Shown here: in pieces, positions 11,071 to 21,894 of the stretch
How positions within the stretch are numbered: the first letter of the stretch is position 1
Layout of the letters: every line of letters starts with the position of its first letter
DNA from: Buxus sempervirens
Taxonomy: Eukaryota; Streptophyta; Magnoliopsida; Buxales; Buxaceae
DNA length: 64,000 bases
Reading direction: 5' to 3'
NCBI GenBank assembly: GCA_947561395.2
Contig: OX387190.1
Coordinates: forward strand, 14,874,858 to 14,938,857
Program-made: the position numbers and the translations under genes
The notes under the pieces: generated by a model
The model's input: only the letters and a program-made list of their open reading frames with translations
Told to the model about the DNA's origin: nothing
Databases searched by the model: none

Positions 11071-12110
11071 GATATCTGTCAGTGCCTTAGTTAAACAATT
11101 GAGATGTTGCTTAATCCTTTTATCTGGATATTGTTTCATTCAGGACCTATGCAAATGGAGAACGTTGGTTTGGCTAAGGAAAGTGGCAACCTATACTACC
11201 TACTGCAGAATAAGAACAATAAAGCAGCTAGTACATCTCTTGCTTCTTCTGTTACTTCTTCTATTACTAGCTGTGTTTCCAACCTTTTGCATATTAGACT
11301 AGGACACCCTTCTATTTCCAGATTGCAATTACTCAATAATGATATACCAGAACTCAATATATCAGATTTGAGCCATTGTGATGTATGCCCATTAGCAAAG
11401 CAGCATAAACTTTCTTTTCCTCTCATTTCAAATAAAAGTGCTGCACCATTTGATTTGGTCCATTGTGATGTATGGGGTCCTTTTTTTGTTAAAGCTATTG
11501 ACAATTCCAAGATATTTTCTTACCTTAGTTGATGATTATAGTAGATCAACTTGGGTGTATTTGATGCACTCTAAGGCTCAAACACAAGTTCTTATTTCCT
11601 CATTTTATTCCCTTATCCAAACTCAATTCAATACAAACATCAAACCAATAAGAACTGATCATGGCAGTGAATTTAACCTTGCTGAGTTTTCTAGAGTTCA
11701 AGGTATTATACATTAGAAGTCATGTGTTGAAACACCCCAACAGAATGGGGTCGTTGAGCGCAAACACCAACACTTGTTGAATGTAGCTTGGGCACTTAGG
11801 TTTCAATCTGGTTTACCTTTACATTTTTTGGGGCGATTGTATCTTGACAGCTACTTAGCTCATTAACAGATTACCTAGTCCCTTACTGCAAGGCAAATCA
11901 CCTTTTGAGCTTCTTTTCTCTGTCAAACCTTCTTATTCTCATTTAAAATCCTTTGGATGTCTTTGCTATGCTTCTTCCTTAACCAGAGACAGACACAAAT
12001 TTGACCCTTGTGCTCACAAATGTATTTTCATTGGCTACCCTTTCGGAATCAAAGGATATAAACTTTATAACCTTGATACCCAGGCATGTAGTCTTTCATG
12101 AAAACATTTA
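11070..12110 (+). pseudogene. copia integrase region (fossil)
   Basis: An HHCC zinc-binding region (LLHIRLGHPSISRLQ ... CDVCPLAKQHKLSF) is followed by the catalytic core, including DLVHCDVWGP, TLVDDYSRSTWVYL, RTDHGSEF and a [14 protein letters not shown]-like segment. The integrase would insert element DNA. Fossil with several breaks. Confidence 0.85.
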
Positions 12111-12179
12111 CCCTTATAAATCCATTGTTCCTCCACCTATTCCAAGTAGTCACATGTCATACCTCAACCAATTCTAGAT

Positions 12180-13600
12180 TCTATGTATTTTCAATTTCCT
12201 ACATCCATACCTCCCTATCCTATGGATACATCCATTGTTCCTTCCTATTTTGAAGATCACACAGAAGATGAACCTACATACTCTTCTATTCCAAGATCTT
12301 TAACCCCATCTAATCCTCCACATTCCTCTATTCCATCACCTCCTTCCAGAAAATCTCAACGCCTTAGAAAGCCTCCTTCTTACCTACAAAATTATCATTG
12401 TCAAATGGCCAAGCTTTCACCTTGCCAATCATTTAGTTCTCCAAGCACAGAATTCATGCTAGCTGTAGGTAAGCCTTATGATATTGCACATTCTCTTGAT
12501 TACAGCAAGTTGTCTCCCTCTCATAAATCTTTCGTTCTAGCTATTTCTACCAACACTAAGCCTACATCTTATTATGAAGCCTCTAAGAAACTTGAATGGT
12601 GTGAGGCTGTGAAGAAAGAAATTGAAGCCTTCGAAGCTAATAACACTTGGACAGTGACAAGTTTACCCCCCGGAAAGCATCCCATTGATTGCAAATGGGT
12701 TTACAAAACTAAGTTTAATGCAGATGGGTCTATTGAAAGACACAAAGCTAGACTAGTGGCTAAAGGATATACATAGGTTGAAGGTCTTGCCTACTTTGAT
12801 ACATTTTCTCCTGTAGCAAAAATCACAACAGTCAGGACATTACTTGCTGTTGCAGCAACTCAACAGTGGCACTTACATCAATTAGATGTTAATAATGTGT
12901 TTTTGCATGGTGATTTGAATGAAGAAATCTATATGAAACTTCCTCCTGGGTTTGACAGCGAGGGGGAGTCACAAGTATGCAAATTAAACAAGTCTCTATA
13001 TGGCTTAAAACAAGCCTCTAGGCAATGGTTTCCAAGTTTTCAGACTTTCTGATCTCACATCATTTCGTTCAGTCAAAAGCAGATTATTCTTTGTTTACCA
13101 GGTTACAAGGGACTTCTTTCATTGCTCTATTAGTATATGTAGATGACATAATAGTTGCTAGCAATGATGAGTTCGCAGTGAATGATTTAAAGGTTGAAAT
13201 TGATCCTGCATTCAAGATTAAAGATCTTGGATTGCTGAAATATTTTTTGGGAATGGAATTAGCTAAAGCAACTCAAGGAATTACTATCTGTCAATGAAAG
13301 TTTGCCTTAGATATACTTTTAGATACTGGTTTTCTTGGAGCATAACCTGCCAAGACCCCAATGGAACAAAATCTCAAGCTTAACAAGACCAGTGGGTGCC
13401 TATTGTTAGACCCAACATCTTATAGAAGGCTGGTAGTAAGACTATTGCATTTGACTCTCACAAGATCTGATATCTCATATGCTATTCAAGTTCTTAGCCA
13501 ATTCATGGACAATCCTACAGACCGTCACTTAGACGCATTACATAGAGTATTGAGATAAATCAAAGGGTCTCCTGCACAAGGGTTATTCTTTCCAGCAGCT
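12180..13600 (+). pseudogene. copia reverse transcriptase region (fossil)
   Basis: It carries the RVT_2 family blocks: WCEAVKKEIEAFEANNTW, CKWVYKTKFNADGSIERHKA, the LHQLDVNN region, [11 protein letters not shown] and the active-site block YVDDIIVAS at about 13136-13162. The preceding Ser/Pro-rich stretch (12183-12360) is the usual spacer after integrase. Fossil with several breaks. Confidence 0.9.
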
Positions 13601-14093
13601 TCTTCACTTCAACTCAAAGGTTTTTCTGATTCAGATTGGGCGAGTTGTCTTGATTCTAGAAAATCTATTACAGGATATTGTGTTAATTTTGGGAGATTCA
13701 CTAATATCATGGAAATCTAAGAAACAAACTGTTGTTTCTAGATCGTCAGCAGAAGCCGAATATCGATCCATGCCATCTACTTGTTGTGAGTTACAATGTC
13801 TACTATATATCCTTGCAGATTTGTGTATTGATCACCCTAAACCAACCTTACTATTTTGTGACAATCAAGCTGCCCTTCATATTGTTGCCAACCCAGTATT
13901 TCATGAGAGAACAAAACATATCGAGATAGATTGTCATCTAATTCGTGATAAAATTCAAGAGGGAATGGTTCATACTTTACATGTCAGATCTCAACATCAA
14001 ATTGCTGACCTATTGACAAAATCTTTGGGTACCAATCAACTGCATTTGCTGCTATCCAAGATGAATATCTGCAACATCCATATATCATCTTGA
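13600..14093 (+). pseudogene. copia RNase H region (fossil)
   Basis: The copia RNase H signatures are in order: [54 protein letters not shown] and LTKSLG near the C-terminus. The region ends 8 bp before the right LTR and overlaps the polypurine tract. It would degrade the RNA template during reverse transcription. Fossil. Confidence 0.9.
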
Positions 14094-14100
14094 GGGGGAG
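14091..14100 (+). other. Polypurine tract of copia element
   Basis: TGAGGGGGAG abuts the right LTR, the expected plus-strand priming site. Confidence 0.9.
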
Positions 14101-14425
14101 TGTTGAAGATTGAAATAAGACAAGTTGCTAGAAGCTTGGAAGCTTCTAGTTGAATACAGTTTCAAAACATGCTGAGCTGTATAGATGACTCCCAAAAGTT
14201 TGTTTTGTTTGTTAAATCTGTTTTTTAATTTTTTTGGGAGTTTTTTGGTTGGAAGTTGGAGTTAGTTAATTTGTTTTCTGTCTTCTTGATATCTACTTAA
14301 GGGTCCAACTATGTAACAGTTTTGAACAACTTCATTAAAACAAGAATTACAGAGTTTTCTTTTCCCAATTTCTTCTCTACATACAAAGTTGTTACTCTGC
14401 TCAGCTTTATTGCTATTCTTTAATA
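14101..14425 (+). repeat. 3' LTR of copia element
   Basis: 325 bp from TGTTGAAGATTG, followed directly by the AAAAC target duplication. Confidence 0.95.
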
Positions 14426-15166
14426 AAAACACTATCTTTGGTATATCAACCGTGGGCTGTATCCATTGATACATAGCAACAACTAGGGTGAAGCAACAAC
14501 TCAAACAAAACAAGGCATGTCTTTGGATAGAGGCTAATCGTTGAGCACTTTGTTTTATTCATGTTCCAAACCAGGTCTTAGGAGTGATTCTCCAAGTCTT
14601 GACTACTATCCCATGTAGCAACCTCAACTTGGAAAGAATAACAAGGAATGTTTTTGTTCATAAGTTACTTCTTTCCAACTTCATGTATGTTTCATTCAAT
14701 CAAGCACTAAGAGATACTAATTACTTTGTTTACCATCTTAAGATAGATGTGGAAGGACACCAAGTTCCTTCCCTCTTCTTCAACAAGGCCTCCTTAAATT
14801 GCTTAGATATAAGTCAGTTAAGGATCATTTTTGTTTTTCTTTTGCTTTGTTCATCCAAGTGACCATCAACACCCTAACTCAATGTATGTTTTTTCTCTTA
14901 ACTTTTAAATTAGGTTTTATATCCTCAATTTACAAATTTAAAACTAGTGATTCCATTGGTTAGTCGTTGATTTATGCTTGTAACGCTTTCCTGTCATTGC
15001 ATATCTGTTTTCTTGAATGCATGATGGACTTCATTCATATTTGTACACTGCTAATCTTTCTCTTTGTCCCATTTTATTTGTCTTCCTTTCTCATCCTTTA
15101 CTTGATGTAAATGATTGTCATAATAATTACCTTTGAGAGTAAAACACATTTTTTCTTTTAAAGACA
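14426..15166. other. Unassigned DNA between copia and Tat elements
   Basis: Together with the DNA left of 9314 this was continuous before the copia insertion. No gene or repeat is recognised; a 92-codon open frame at 14584-14862 shows no family signature. It ends where the truncated Tat LTR begins. Confidence 0.5.
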
Positions 15167-16405
15167 TAAATCTGTTACCCACGACACAAGTGGAATCAAA
15201 AAATCATGAAACCAATTGGATTTGAAATTATACTCCCGAAGGAAAACACAGAAACAAAAATCACTCGAATCGGACTTAAAACGAACACATGGCGCTCAGT
15301 CAAAGTGATAGGTTCAGCAATTTGGCCTGAACTGACCTATCAACTTCAACTGAGTGGTGTCAAAAATCCCCTCCATAAAAATTGATGAAATTTTACAGAC
15401 ATAAACAAGACAGCCTCACCTTTCCCATGGCTTTAAAAATAACTCCAAAATTCATCCGGATGATGAAGTTACGAGCGTTCGAAGTTAGGGTACAACTGCT
15501 GTCCAGTTTAGACCTTTTTAAATAAAATCAATTCAAAATGGTGATCAAGTGTATGTCATCCGTGCAATACAAACCAAAATCATTTGAAAAAGTGTTGAAG
15601 AACCTCTAGGAAGAAATAGGGCACAAGTTTGGCTCCTCATTCTCTTCGATTGACGAGAATATGCCAAAAATCCCAAAATTGAGCAAAATGCCCAAAACCG
15701 AAAGGTTAGGCCTAGAGGTCTTCAATACTCGAGATAAACTTGATTGAAATCAATTTGAAAATCATTGAGATATATCGCAAAATTGCTTGGGGCTATTTAT
15801 TTGAGATCTATCACAATGAATGCAATAGATCCGAAATACAAGCCGATTCCGACAAAAGCAAGTGCAATATGTGTGTATGTGTAAAAATCATTTCTTCAAT
15901 CACAACATAACAACATATGGCATTCATATCAATCAAATGGGGTTCTAAAACAACTTAGGGTTCCGTTCCATTCTCGTTTCCCTTAGTTCTCTCTCCCCAT
16001 TTTACGGTTCTTCGAGATAATCTTGGGGTACTTTGAGTATGAAACGGTTTTCATAGAACAAAAGGCCTTTCAAAAAGGTTCTAACACTAAGGATCAATCC
16101 TCAGTCTCGTTTCCCCTAGATCTCGTCTTCTCGTTTTACAGCTAGAGGGAGTCTTGAGGTACTTTGAGTAGAGGAAGAGGTTGCATACACAAAGATTAGG
16201 CCATTATTCTACAGAAAGATAGAAGAAAAGAACTAACTTTAGAATGTAAAGACAGAAAAGTACAGAGGGATTTAGGCTTAATTACCTGGGTTTCTGGAAG
16301 CAGTGCTGCAGCAGTTCCCTTCTTCACTCAGAGCTCTTCAATCTCCAACTTCTTGGCCAAAATTCTTGGCAAAAGTTATCGGCCATTTGCTTGAGGAGAG
16401 GCCTC

Positions 16406-16414
16406 CTATTTATA
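16406..16414 (-). promoter_or_regulatory. TATA box of family A LTR (left copy)
   Basis: Minus strand TATAAATAG, same context as the other three Tat LTRs, about 410 bp from the LTR start. Confidence 0.7.
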
Positions 16415-16581
16415 GGCAAAGGCTAGGGTTAGGGTTTGCATGATGCTAGACACAAAATGATGTCTAGAGTCCACCAACCTAAACCCTAAGGCTATTTCCG
16501 AGATTTCCACTCCTTTAATGAAGGATATGATGGTAAAAAGTGAAAACTCTCGGAAAACCCTAATTTTGAGCGAAAACCTTG

Positions 16582-16721
16582 TATTTGACAACTCAGATCG
16601 GATACAAGAGCACATATATGTATCCGGCATATGTCGTTGGATACATTAATACTTGCTTGTATCCGACAACTTGTGTCGGATATAAAAAGGTCCTCTTGTA
16701 TCCGATGATTTGTGTTGGATA
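16582..16721. repeat. Family A dyad array, 4 units, 39-bp period (left LTR)
   Basis: Unit starts are 16582, 16621, 16660 and 16699, exactly 39 bp apart. Each unit is a 23-bp inverted repeat of the form TATCCGAC, 7 bp, GTCGGATA (degenerate). The array is about 170 bp upstream of the LTR TATA box in the element's direction. Confidence 0.93.
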
Positions 16722-16825
16722 CAATAAAGAATGCTTAAATCTGAATTTTTGTGCTGGTTTTAAAGGAAAGAATAATTTTTGCCAATTGTTCATTATTTTA
16801 CCAGCGCAATTTTGGGGTGTCTACA

Positions 16826-16841
16826 ACTGCCCCTCTTTGCG
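16826..16841 (-). other. Polypurine tract of Tat A1
   Basis: Minus strand GCAAAGAGGGGCAGT directly precedes the LTR start TGTAGACACC. The same tract lies beside the LTR at 53582 and, with one extra G, at 58040. It fixes the element direction. Confidence 0.85.
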
Positions 16842-17223
16842 GGAATTGCAGAGCAACGAGCTGCAAAGATTAGACAAGCCCAAATATCGCTCTCTTGACC
16901 ATGATTTGCTTGGTTCAATTTTAATTTTGCAAAATAATTTTGGGTGAAGATTTACCAAAAAGCCCTAACTTTAAGGGGGCATTTTTTCAAGATGTCTTAA
17001 ATTCCACTAAGCTATCGTGGCTATGAAGTGGATTTTAAGCCCAAAATAAGATTTTTGAAAATTGATTTTTTCATCAAACCAAGTTAAAAATTGAATGAAT
17101 ATTTTCCTTTTGACCAACACATTTCCCCAAGTTGTCCCAAATTCCACTAAGCTCTCGTGGCTATGAAGTGGATTTTAAGCCCAAAATAGGTTTTTTGTGG
17201 AAATAATAGATTTTGTAGCACAC
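16842..17223 (-). other. 3' untranslated segment of Tat A1
   Basis: No gene. It contains two copies of a 45-bp phrase, AATTCCACTAAGCTNTCGTGG...GAAGTGGATTTTAAGCCC (about 16996-17045 and 17140-17185). The phrase also occurs twice at 53760-53805 and 53898-53940 in copy A2, and once in altered form in family B (58240-58275). Confidence 0.7.
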
Positions 17224-17334
17224 ATTTTTTTTTCTTTTTCTTCTTTTTTTCTCTTTTTTTTTCTTTTTCTCCTTTTTCTCTTTTTCTTTTCTTTTTCTCT
17301 TTTTTTTTTCTCTTTTTTTTCTGTTTTTCTTTTG
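17224..17334. repeat. Long polypyrimidine tract
   Basis: Almost pure T/C for about 110 bp (polypurine on the element's sense strand), ending at the dyad array. Copy A2 has the equivalent tract at 53987-54150. Lysine/arginine-rich open frames across it are composition artefacts. Confidence 0.9.
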
Positions 17335-17396
17335 TATCCGACGTAATTAGTCGGATAAGAAAGGCCTCAGTTATATCCGGCGTGATCTGCCGGATA
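17335..17396. repeat. Family A dyad array, 2 units (before PMD gene)
   Basis: Units start at 17335 and 17374, 39 bp apart, both strong dyads (TATCCGAC...GTCGGATA and TATCCGGC...GCCGGATA). A TATA-like sequence follows 8 bp later. Confidence 0.92.
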
Positions 17397-17404
17397 CAGT
17401 AGGT

Positions 17405-17411
17405 TATATAA
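17405..17411 (+). promoter_or_regulatory. Candidate TATA box of the antisense PMD gene
   Basis: TATATAA lies just downstream of the dyad array and upstream of a pyrimidine-rich leader with GCGTGCGACCGCGAC. The array and GCGACCGCGAC are conserved in copy A2 (54215-54245), where the TATA is weaker. Inference from position and motif. Confidence 0.5.
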
Positions 17412-18777
17412 GTCGCGTGCGACCGCGACTCTTCTCCTTCTTTTCTTCTTCTCCGATTGCAAACCTCGGACACATTTCTTCTTTTCTTCGCCGACTGTCA
17501 ACCTTCTTTTCTTCTCCGGCGACTTCCACTGCTTCTGGCGACTCCCATTGCTTCCGGCTAAAGATCATAACTTCGGCATTTTTTGGTGGTTGCTCATTCA
17601 CGATAGTGGCCAAGCCCTAGCTTGGTTTCCCCTTCTTCTAATTTTCGGTGATTGCTGCTCGTCGTTGGAGCGCTAACCTCCGGTGATTGCTAACGACCTG
17701 CTCTTCGCCACTTTGATTTCTCATTTGCAATTAGACGTTCGATTCTATACTGCTCGTCCACCAAACCAGGTCAGTGAGCAGATTTCAGATTGTTGTATTT
17801 GCAATAAAATTCCTGATTATTGACTATATGTTGGACGAATTGCTCATGGCATGATTTTCAAATTTTGCATTTCCAATATTACTGATGATAGAATTTTCCC
17901 AACTTAATGTCATGTTGTTTTTCTACTTTCTTGTTCTGCAATTTGATTTGCCTTGTGATTCCTTAGAACCGAATCTGCCATTGGCTTGATACCCTTGAAT
18001 TGACAACGTCCAGGAACTTTGGATTGCCTGTCTGTAGTCTTCATAGAATTGCTGATTGCATGCTTTTTGGATTGTATGTTTCTCATGCTCTGAATTGCTG
18101 ATGTCTTGCTGGGATTTTTCTCTACCATTTGCTTTGGCTTTCCACTCTGTCTTGCTAATCCCTGACCTGCAATTCCTTTGAGATTGATTGCCTTGACAGT
18201 ATCTGAGAACCTCGGATTGCCTGCCGGCAACATTTTCCACTGAATAGTTGATTTTTGGTTTAAATGCCTCTGATCACTGAATTTCCGGTGCTTCAGTACT
18301 ATGCAGGGATCTTTTTCTTTTTCTTTTTTTATTCTGCAATTTGCTTTGGCTTGCCAATTACACTTCAGTGTGTTTTTGATCAGTGTAGTGCTTCAATTGC
18401 CCGGGTTTTTCTTTGCCCTATGGATTCCCTGTCGATTCTCCAATTTTTGCAAACACTTGATGTTCTTAACACATTTTGCTGATACTTGTATTTTGATACC
18501 ACATGTTGTCATCAAATGCCTTCCCATTAACTTTGATGTCTGACTTGGGTATTCTTCGAGATGCAATTCCCGCTTTGACCTAGGACCTTTTATGCAATGT
18601 TGAACTTTTTCGCTTCCTGCTTTCCCGAGTGCACCTTGTACTCCCTCCTTTTTTTCATCGGGTAATCCTGAAAACAATTTAAGAAAGATTAAGCTTTGTA
18701 AATATATTCAGGTTTAGATAATATTGTCAAACAATAAAACTTAAGTAGAAACATAAAACATCTCCTGTTTCCTGTAG
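17412..18777 (+). other. Leader and probable 5' intron of the antisense PMD gene
   Basis: A pyrimidine-rich leader with CTTCTCCGGCGACT-type phrases (17430-17770) is followed by long T-rich sequence ending TTTCCTGTAG directly before the ATG at 18778. All three cassette copies have a CTTGTAG/CCGTAG-type acceptor immediately before the start codon. This sequence is poorly alignable between A1 and A2, unlike the exon. Confidence 0.5.
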
Positions 18778-21550
18778 ATGGCTAGGAGTCGTTCCTGTGT
18801 TCGAGAGGAGGCTGACCCTGATGATCAGCCCTTTTCGTCCCAGGCTAGGATCGAGGCGAGTTCTAATGCTACCCTGTCGGAGCCGCTGGATGATTCCAGA
18901 GAGAGTTCTGGAGAGGGCTCTGCTGAGGTAGGCCTTCAAATTCTTATTTCCTTTTCTTGCTTTCCGCGAAACTGACTTTGCTTATTCATTTCTGCTTTTA
19001 GCCTGTTGTTGCTCCTGCTCGAGGTCTCGGTAGAGGCCGAGAGAGAGGCGGAGGCAGAGTTGGAGAGAGGGGTCGAGGCCGAGCCAGAGAGAGGGGCCGA
19101 GGCTGGGCCGGAGCTTTAGGCCAGGAGGGTGTTGCTGCAGCTTTCCGCATAGGGATCTCCGCGAAGTTGAGAGCGTCTGTTCATGATATAGAGCTTCTTA
19201 GTGGTTTGGATAGCCACCCCTCCATGTGCATCCGTGCTGATGTTCCACTCCCGTATCCTCCTTCCCATCTACGGGGCAGCTGGGGGAGGTTTAGTGAGTT
19301 GGTTTTGACTCTTTCTCCGGCACTCAGGCGCGAGTTCGGTCGGTGCCACATTGACTACTTTCTTCATATCCCTTCATTTCGAGCTGACCGCTCCCTTATT
19401 TTTGCCATGATGGAGCGATAGTTTCCGGAGACGCAGTCCTTTTATCTGCCGGACATGGAGCTTGGGATCCGTCCCTCCGATTTTGTCATGATCACCGACA
19501 TTCCTCTGGTGGGGCGGACTATTGTGTTGGATCGACCTTCAGCAGCGGACATCGACCTTCTCTTGGGATACCAGGACTTACTTGACGCTGCTTGGGACAG
19601 GCGGAGCAGTCGTATCTCCATCAGCTGGCTACGAGAGAGCCTTACCCGACACTTTGAGGGGAGACATGCGACCATTATCCGGGAGGACACGACCAGTGTT
19701 AGTCCTCTTTTTTTGGATGCTTTGAGAGATCTCCACCAGACCCGGCAGTTAGCGTGGGGTCGGATTATATATGGGACCATCCTGGCCGGGTTGTGCCGAG
19801 TAGTTTGAGGCCTAGCCGCTCCGAGGGGTGATGGAGTTAGTTGCCGGTTCTTCTGGCAGATCCTGCAAGTACTGAATTCATCTGCATTGTCTTATTCCCT
19901 TTATTTTCTCTATCCTTGACTTATTTCTCTTTTGCCAGGTATTCATGTATACTTACATGACTTACTTCCGTCTGTCCCCCGTGCCTGGTGTTGCGGAGTT
20001 CCCTGTTGCCTTACGGTGGTCTGCCCAGGTCCAAGATGCAGATAGGAGTCAGCCCCGTACTGCTCGGGTTCACTTGGATCGTGCCCGACGATCTGATGTA
20101 AAATTCTTCGCCCCTTTCTTCTTTTTGTACCTTATTTGTATCTGGCACCCTTATTCTTCTTTGCAGCTCCTATTAGCACGCTTCGACGATGTGGATATCG
20201 GGGTCGCTCGTGAGATGATAGTACAGGATGCTTTTGATCGAGACCTCCGGCGCCAGCCCTACCAGTGCTTCCTTGGGAGGCTTGGTAGGGTAATGTATCT
20301 AGGAGAGCGCCTGTACTATCAGTACATAGGCGTACCTCGCATTCCAGTTCCTCCTCCTCCTGTGGGTCCCGACACTCTCCTGCCCGGTTTTGATATTAAT
20401 CAGTTTGATCAGTATTAGGATGCTTAGGGGCTTACAGTAGCTGGGGATTACAACAAGTGGATCAGGAGGGTGTCCATCGGGTGCCTGAAGGATCGACCCA
20501 CTCGTGCCGGGGTGACAGAGATTGGCGAGATTTACATCCGGGTCCATGATGACACCGTAAGTTTTATGATCTTCATTTTTCATCTTATTTCCCTCAATTT
20601 AGTATTTGTGACTCTAATCCCATTCTCATTGGCGGGTAGAGGAGTTGAATGCTCTTCGGGACCGGTTCCAGAGTCAGTGGACCACGGTCGATGATTTGAT
20701 TGCTGAGCATGATGCGGTTGTGGCCCAGCGAGATGCCTGGATTAGGGAGCTGGAGGCTTTGGTTGCTGAGCTTCGGGCTAGACAGGTATATAGTTTTCCA
20801 TTTCTTCATCTCTTTCATTTCCATGTTTCTCTGTTGTTCTGATATGACTGTTTGACTTTTGCAGGATCCAGTTCCAGATCATGATGTCTCAATTAGGCCA
20901 GACCCTCCGGTTCCTGGTCCATCTCCTATTCGGGCTGTTGTTCCTGATCCTGTTGCATCTCCTATGCCTACTGCTGTAGTTGACCCTGTCAGTTTCCCAT
21001 CTCCTGTGAGGGCTCCTGATCCTAAGGACATCCCGGTCGCCGATCCGGTTGTATCTACTATTTCTGCTACTCCTGTGGATCCCACTAGCACCTCATCTCC
21101 TGTGGTGGCTCCTGATCCCGTCCCTGAGGTCCTTGGTAAGTTTTCTTTAGTCTTACCTCCTTGGTTCATTTTGATGCTTCAATTTTTGACTTTATTTCCA
21201 TTGACCCAGATATTTCTGTTCCTGGTCCTTCTTCTGCTGTTGCCGAGCCTTCTGGAGCTGCAGGAGTTGAGACTACTACGGCCGAGGACCCGGTTGAGCC
21301 TGAGGTGGCTATCCTGTTAGTTGAGCTTGTTCCTGCTATGCCTGAGGCTTCCTCCTCAGATTCTGTTCCTGACCTGCCTCCTGACATATCGGACTACTGT
21401 CTTGAGTATCAGCTTGAGTCCTTCGTGGGTCGGAGACCACGCTACATGGCCGAGCGCCTTTTGGCATATTATAGGCGCCGACCATCTCGAGGTAGAGGCC
21501 GCAGAGGAGCACGGGGTAGAGGACGCAGGGGTGATCCTGCACAGGAGTAG
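18778..21550 (+). pseudogene. Antisense PMD-like gene of Tat A1 (fossil)
   Basis: Coding segments are separated by GT...AG-bounded gaps. In order they are: an acidic N-terminal exon (18778-18929, MARSRSCVREEADPDDQ), an RG-rich stretch (19002-19125), and a plant-mobile-domain-like core (about 19167-19808: HIPSFRADRSL, FPETQSFYLPDMELGI, PSDFVMITDIPLVG, plus WLRESLTRHFEG). Then come a region at 19945-20560 (GRLGRVMYLGERLYYQYIG, RAGVTEIG), a short coiled coil (20640-20785), a Pro/Val/Asp-rich region, and an RG-rich tail (RGRGRRGARGRGRRG) ending at 21548-21550. PMD proteins (MAIN/MAIL1 family) act in transposon silencing in plants, and PMD domains also occur in transposable elements. Function here is inferred. 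The frame is no longer intact. Confidence 0.7.
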
Positions 21551-21689
21551 GAGATTAGGATTTACATTGTTTACATTATCATTGTATAAACGAGACTTGC
21601 ATATATATGAAAAACTTTTTTATTCATTCTCTCTTGTGCTGCTCTCTTTTCCTTCTTATTTTTATGCAATTATAACTTGTACACAGGTA

Positions 21690-21754
21690 AAACAGGTAAA
21701 AAATTCGGATTTTTCTCCATTTTTTCTTTTTTTCTTTTTTTGCTTTTTCCTTTG
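21690..21754. repeat. Pyrimidine-rich tract before the second array
   Basis: T/C-rich sequence ending directly at the dyad array, the same arrangement as at 17224-17335. Confidence 0.7.
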
Positions 21755-21894
21755 TATCTGACATATCAGATCGGATACATTAAAACCTTTTTGTATCCAA
21801 CGTAATACGTCGGATATACTAACATTTTAATGTATCCGACATTTTTCGTCGGATAAGAATAGGACCCTTTGTATTTGACCTGATATGTCGGATA
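21755..21894. repeat. Family A dyad array, 4 units (before DUF7745-like gene)
   Basis: Units start at 21755, 21794, 21833 and 21872, exactly 39 bp apart, each TATCCGAC-7-GTCGGATA or close to it. The array ends 130 bp before the ATG of the next antisense gene. Confidence 0.93.

Larger units (their letters stand above)
9314..14425 (+). mobile_element. Ty1/copia LTR retrotransposon (complete length, broken)
   Basis: It is bounded by perfect AAAAC duplications (9309-9313 and 14426-14430). Two LTRs of about 325 bp, a primer binding site directly after the left LTR and a polypurine tract directly before the right LTR frame one gag-pol region. The order protease, integrase, reverse transcriptase, RNase H is the copia order. 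The UBN2-like gag start (LVSQILVGDNYCSWSRAME) is reminiscent of Ale/Retrofit-type elements, but the lineage is tentative. The LTRs differ at about 20 of 325 positions, suggesting insertion a few million years ago at usual plant rates (inference). Structurally whole, coding broken in about ten places. Confidence 0.95.
15167..16825 (-). repeat. 3' LTR of Tat element A1 (partial)
   Basis: It aligns with 51955-53581. The inner end is GGGGTGTCTACA beside the polypurine tract; the outer about 860 bp present in the right LTR is not found here, and no terminal duplication can be read. It contains two copies of the CGTTTTACGG / CGTTTTACAGCTAGAG box (about 15995-16030 and 16110-16160), the TATA box and the 39-bp dyad array. 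Confidence 0.88.

Noticed and set aside
14584-14862. 92-codon open frame in the DNA right of the copia element
   Set aside because: No recognisable domain, no coding-like composition and no promoter or splice context.
16593-16947. Open frames with repeated tyrosine/glycine motifs across the LTR arrays
   Set aside because: The 39-bp period equals 13 codons, so any open frame across the array yields a repeated peptide. The four-unit arrays are non-coding LTR sequence.
17147-17473. Lysine/arginine/glutamate-rich open frames on the minus strand (also 53842-54186 and 62452-62736)
   Set aside because: They are translations of polypyrimidine tracts, have no domain signatures and occur wherever the tracts do.
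18264-18543. Open frames between the family A array and the PMD exon
   Set aside because: T-rich leader/intron sequence with no similarity to the A2 counterpart and no domain signature.
20879-21387. Gly/Ser/Thr-rich minus-strand open frames opposite the PMD tail (also 60671-61118)
   Set aside because: Shadows of the Pro/Val/Asp-rich coding on the plus strand, produced by its periodic composition.
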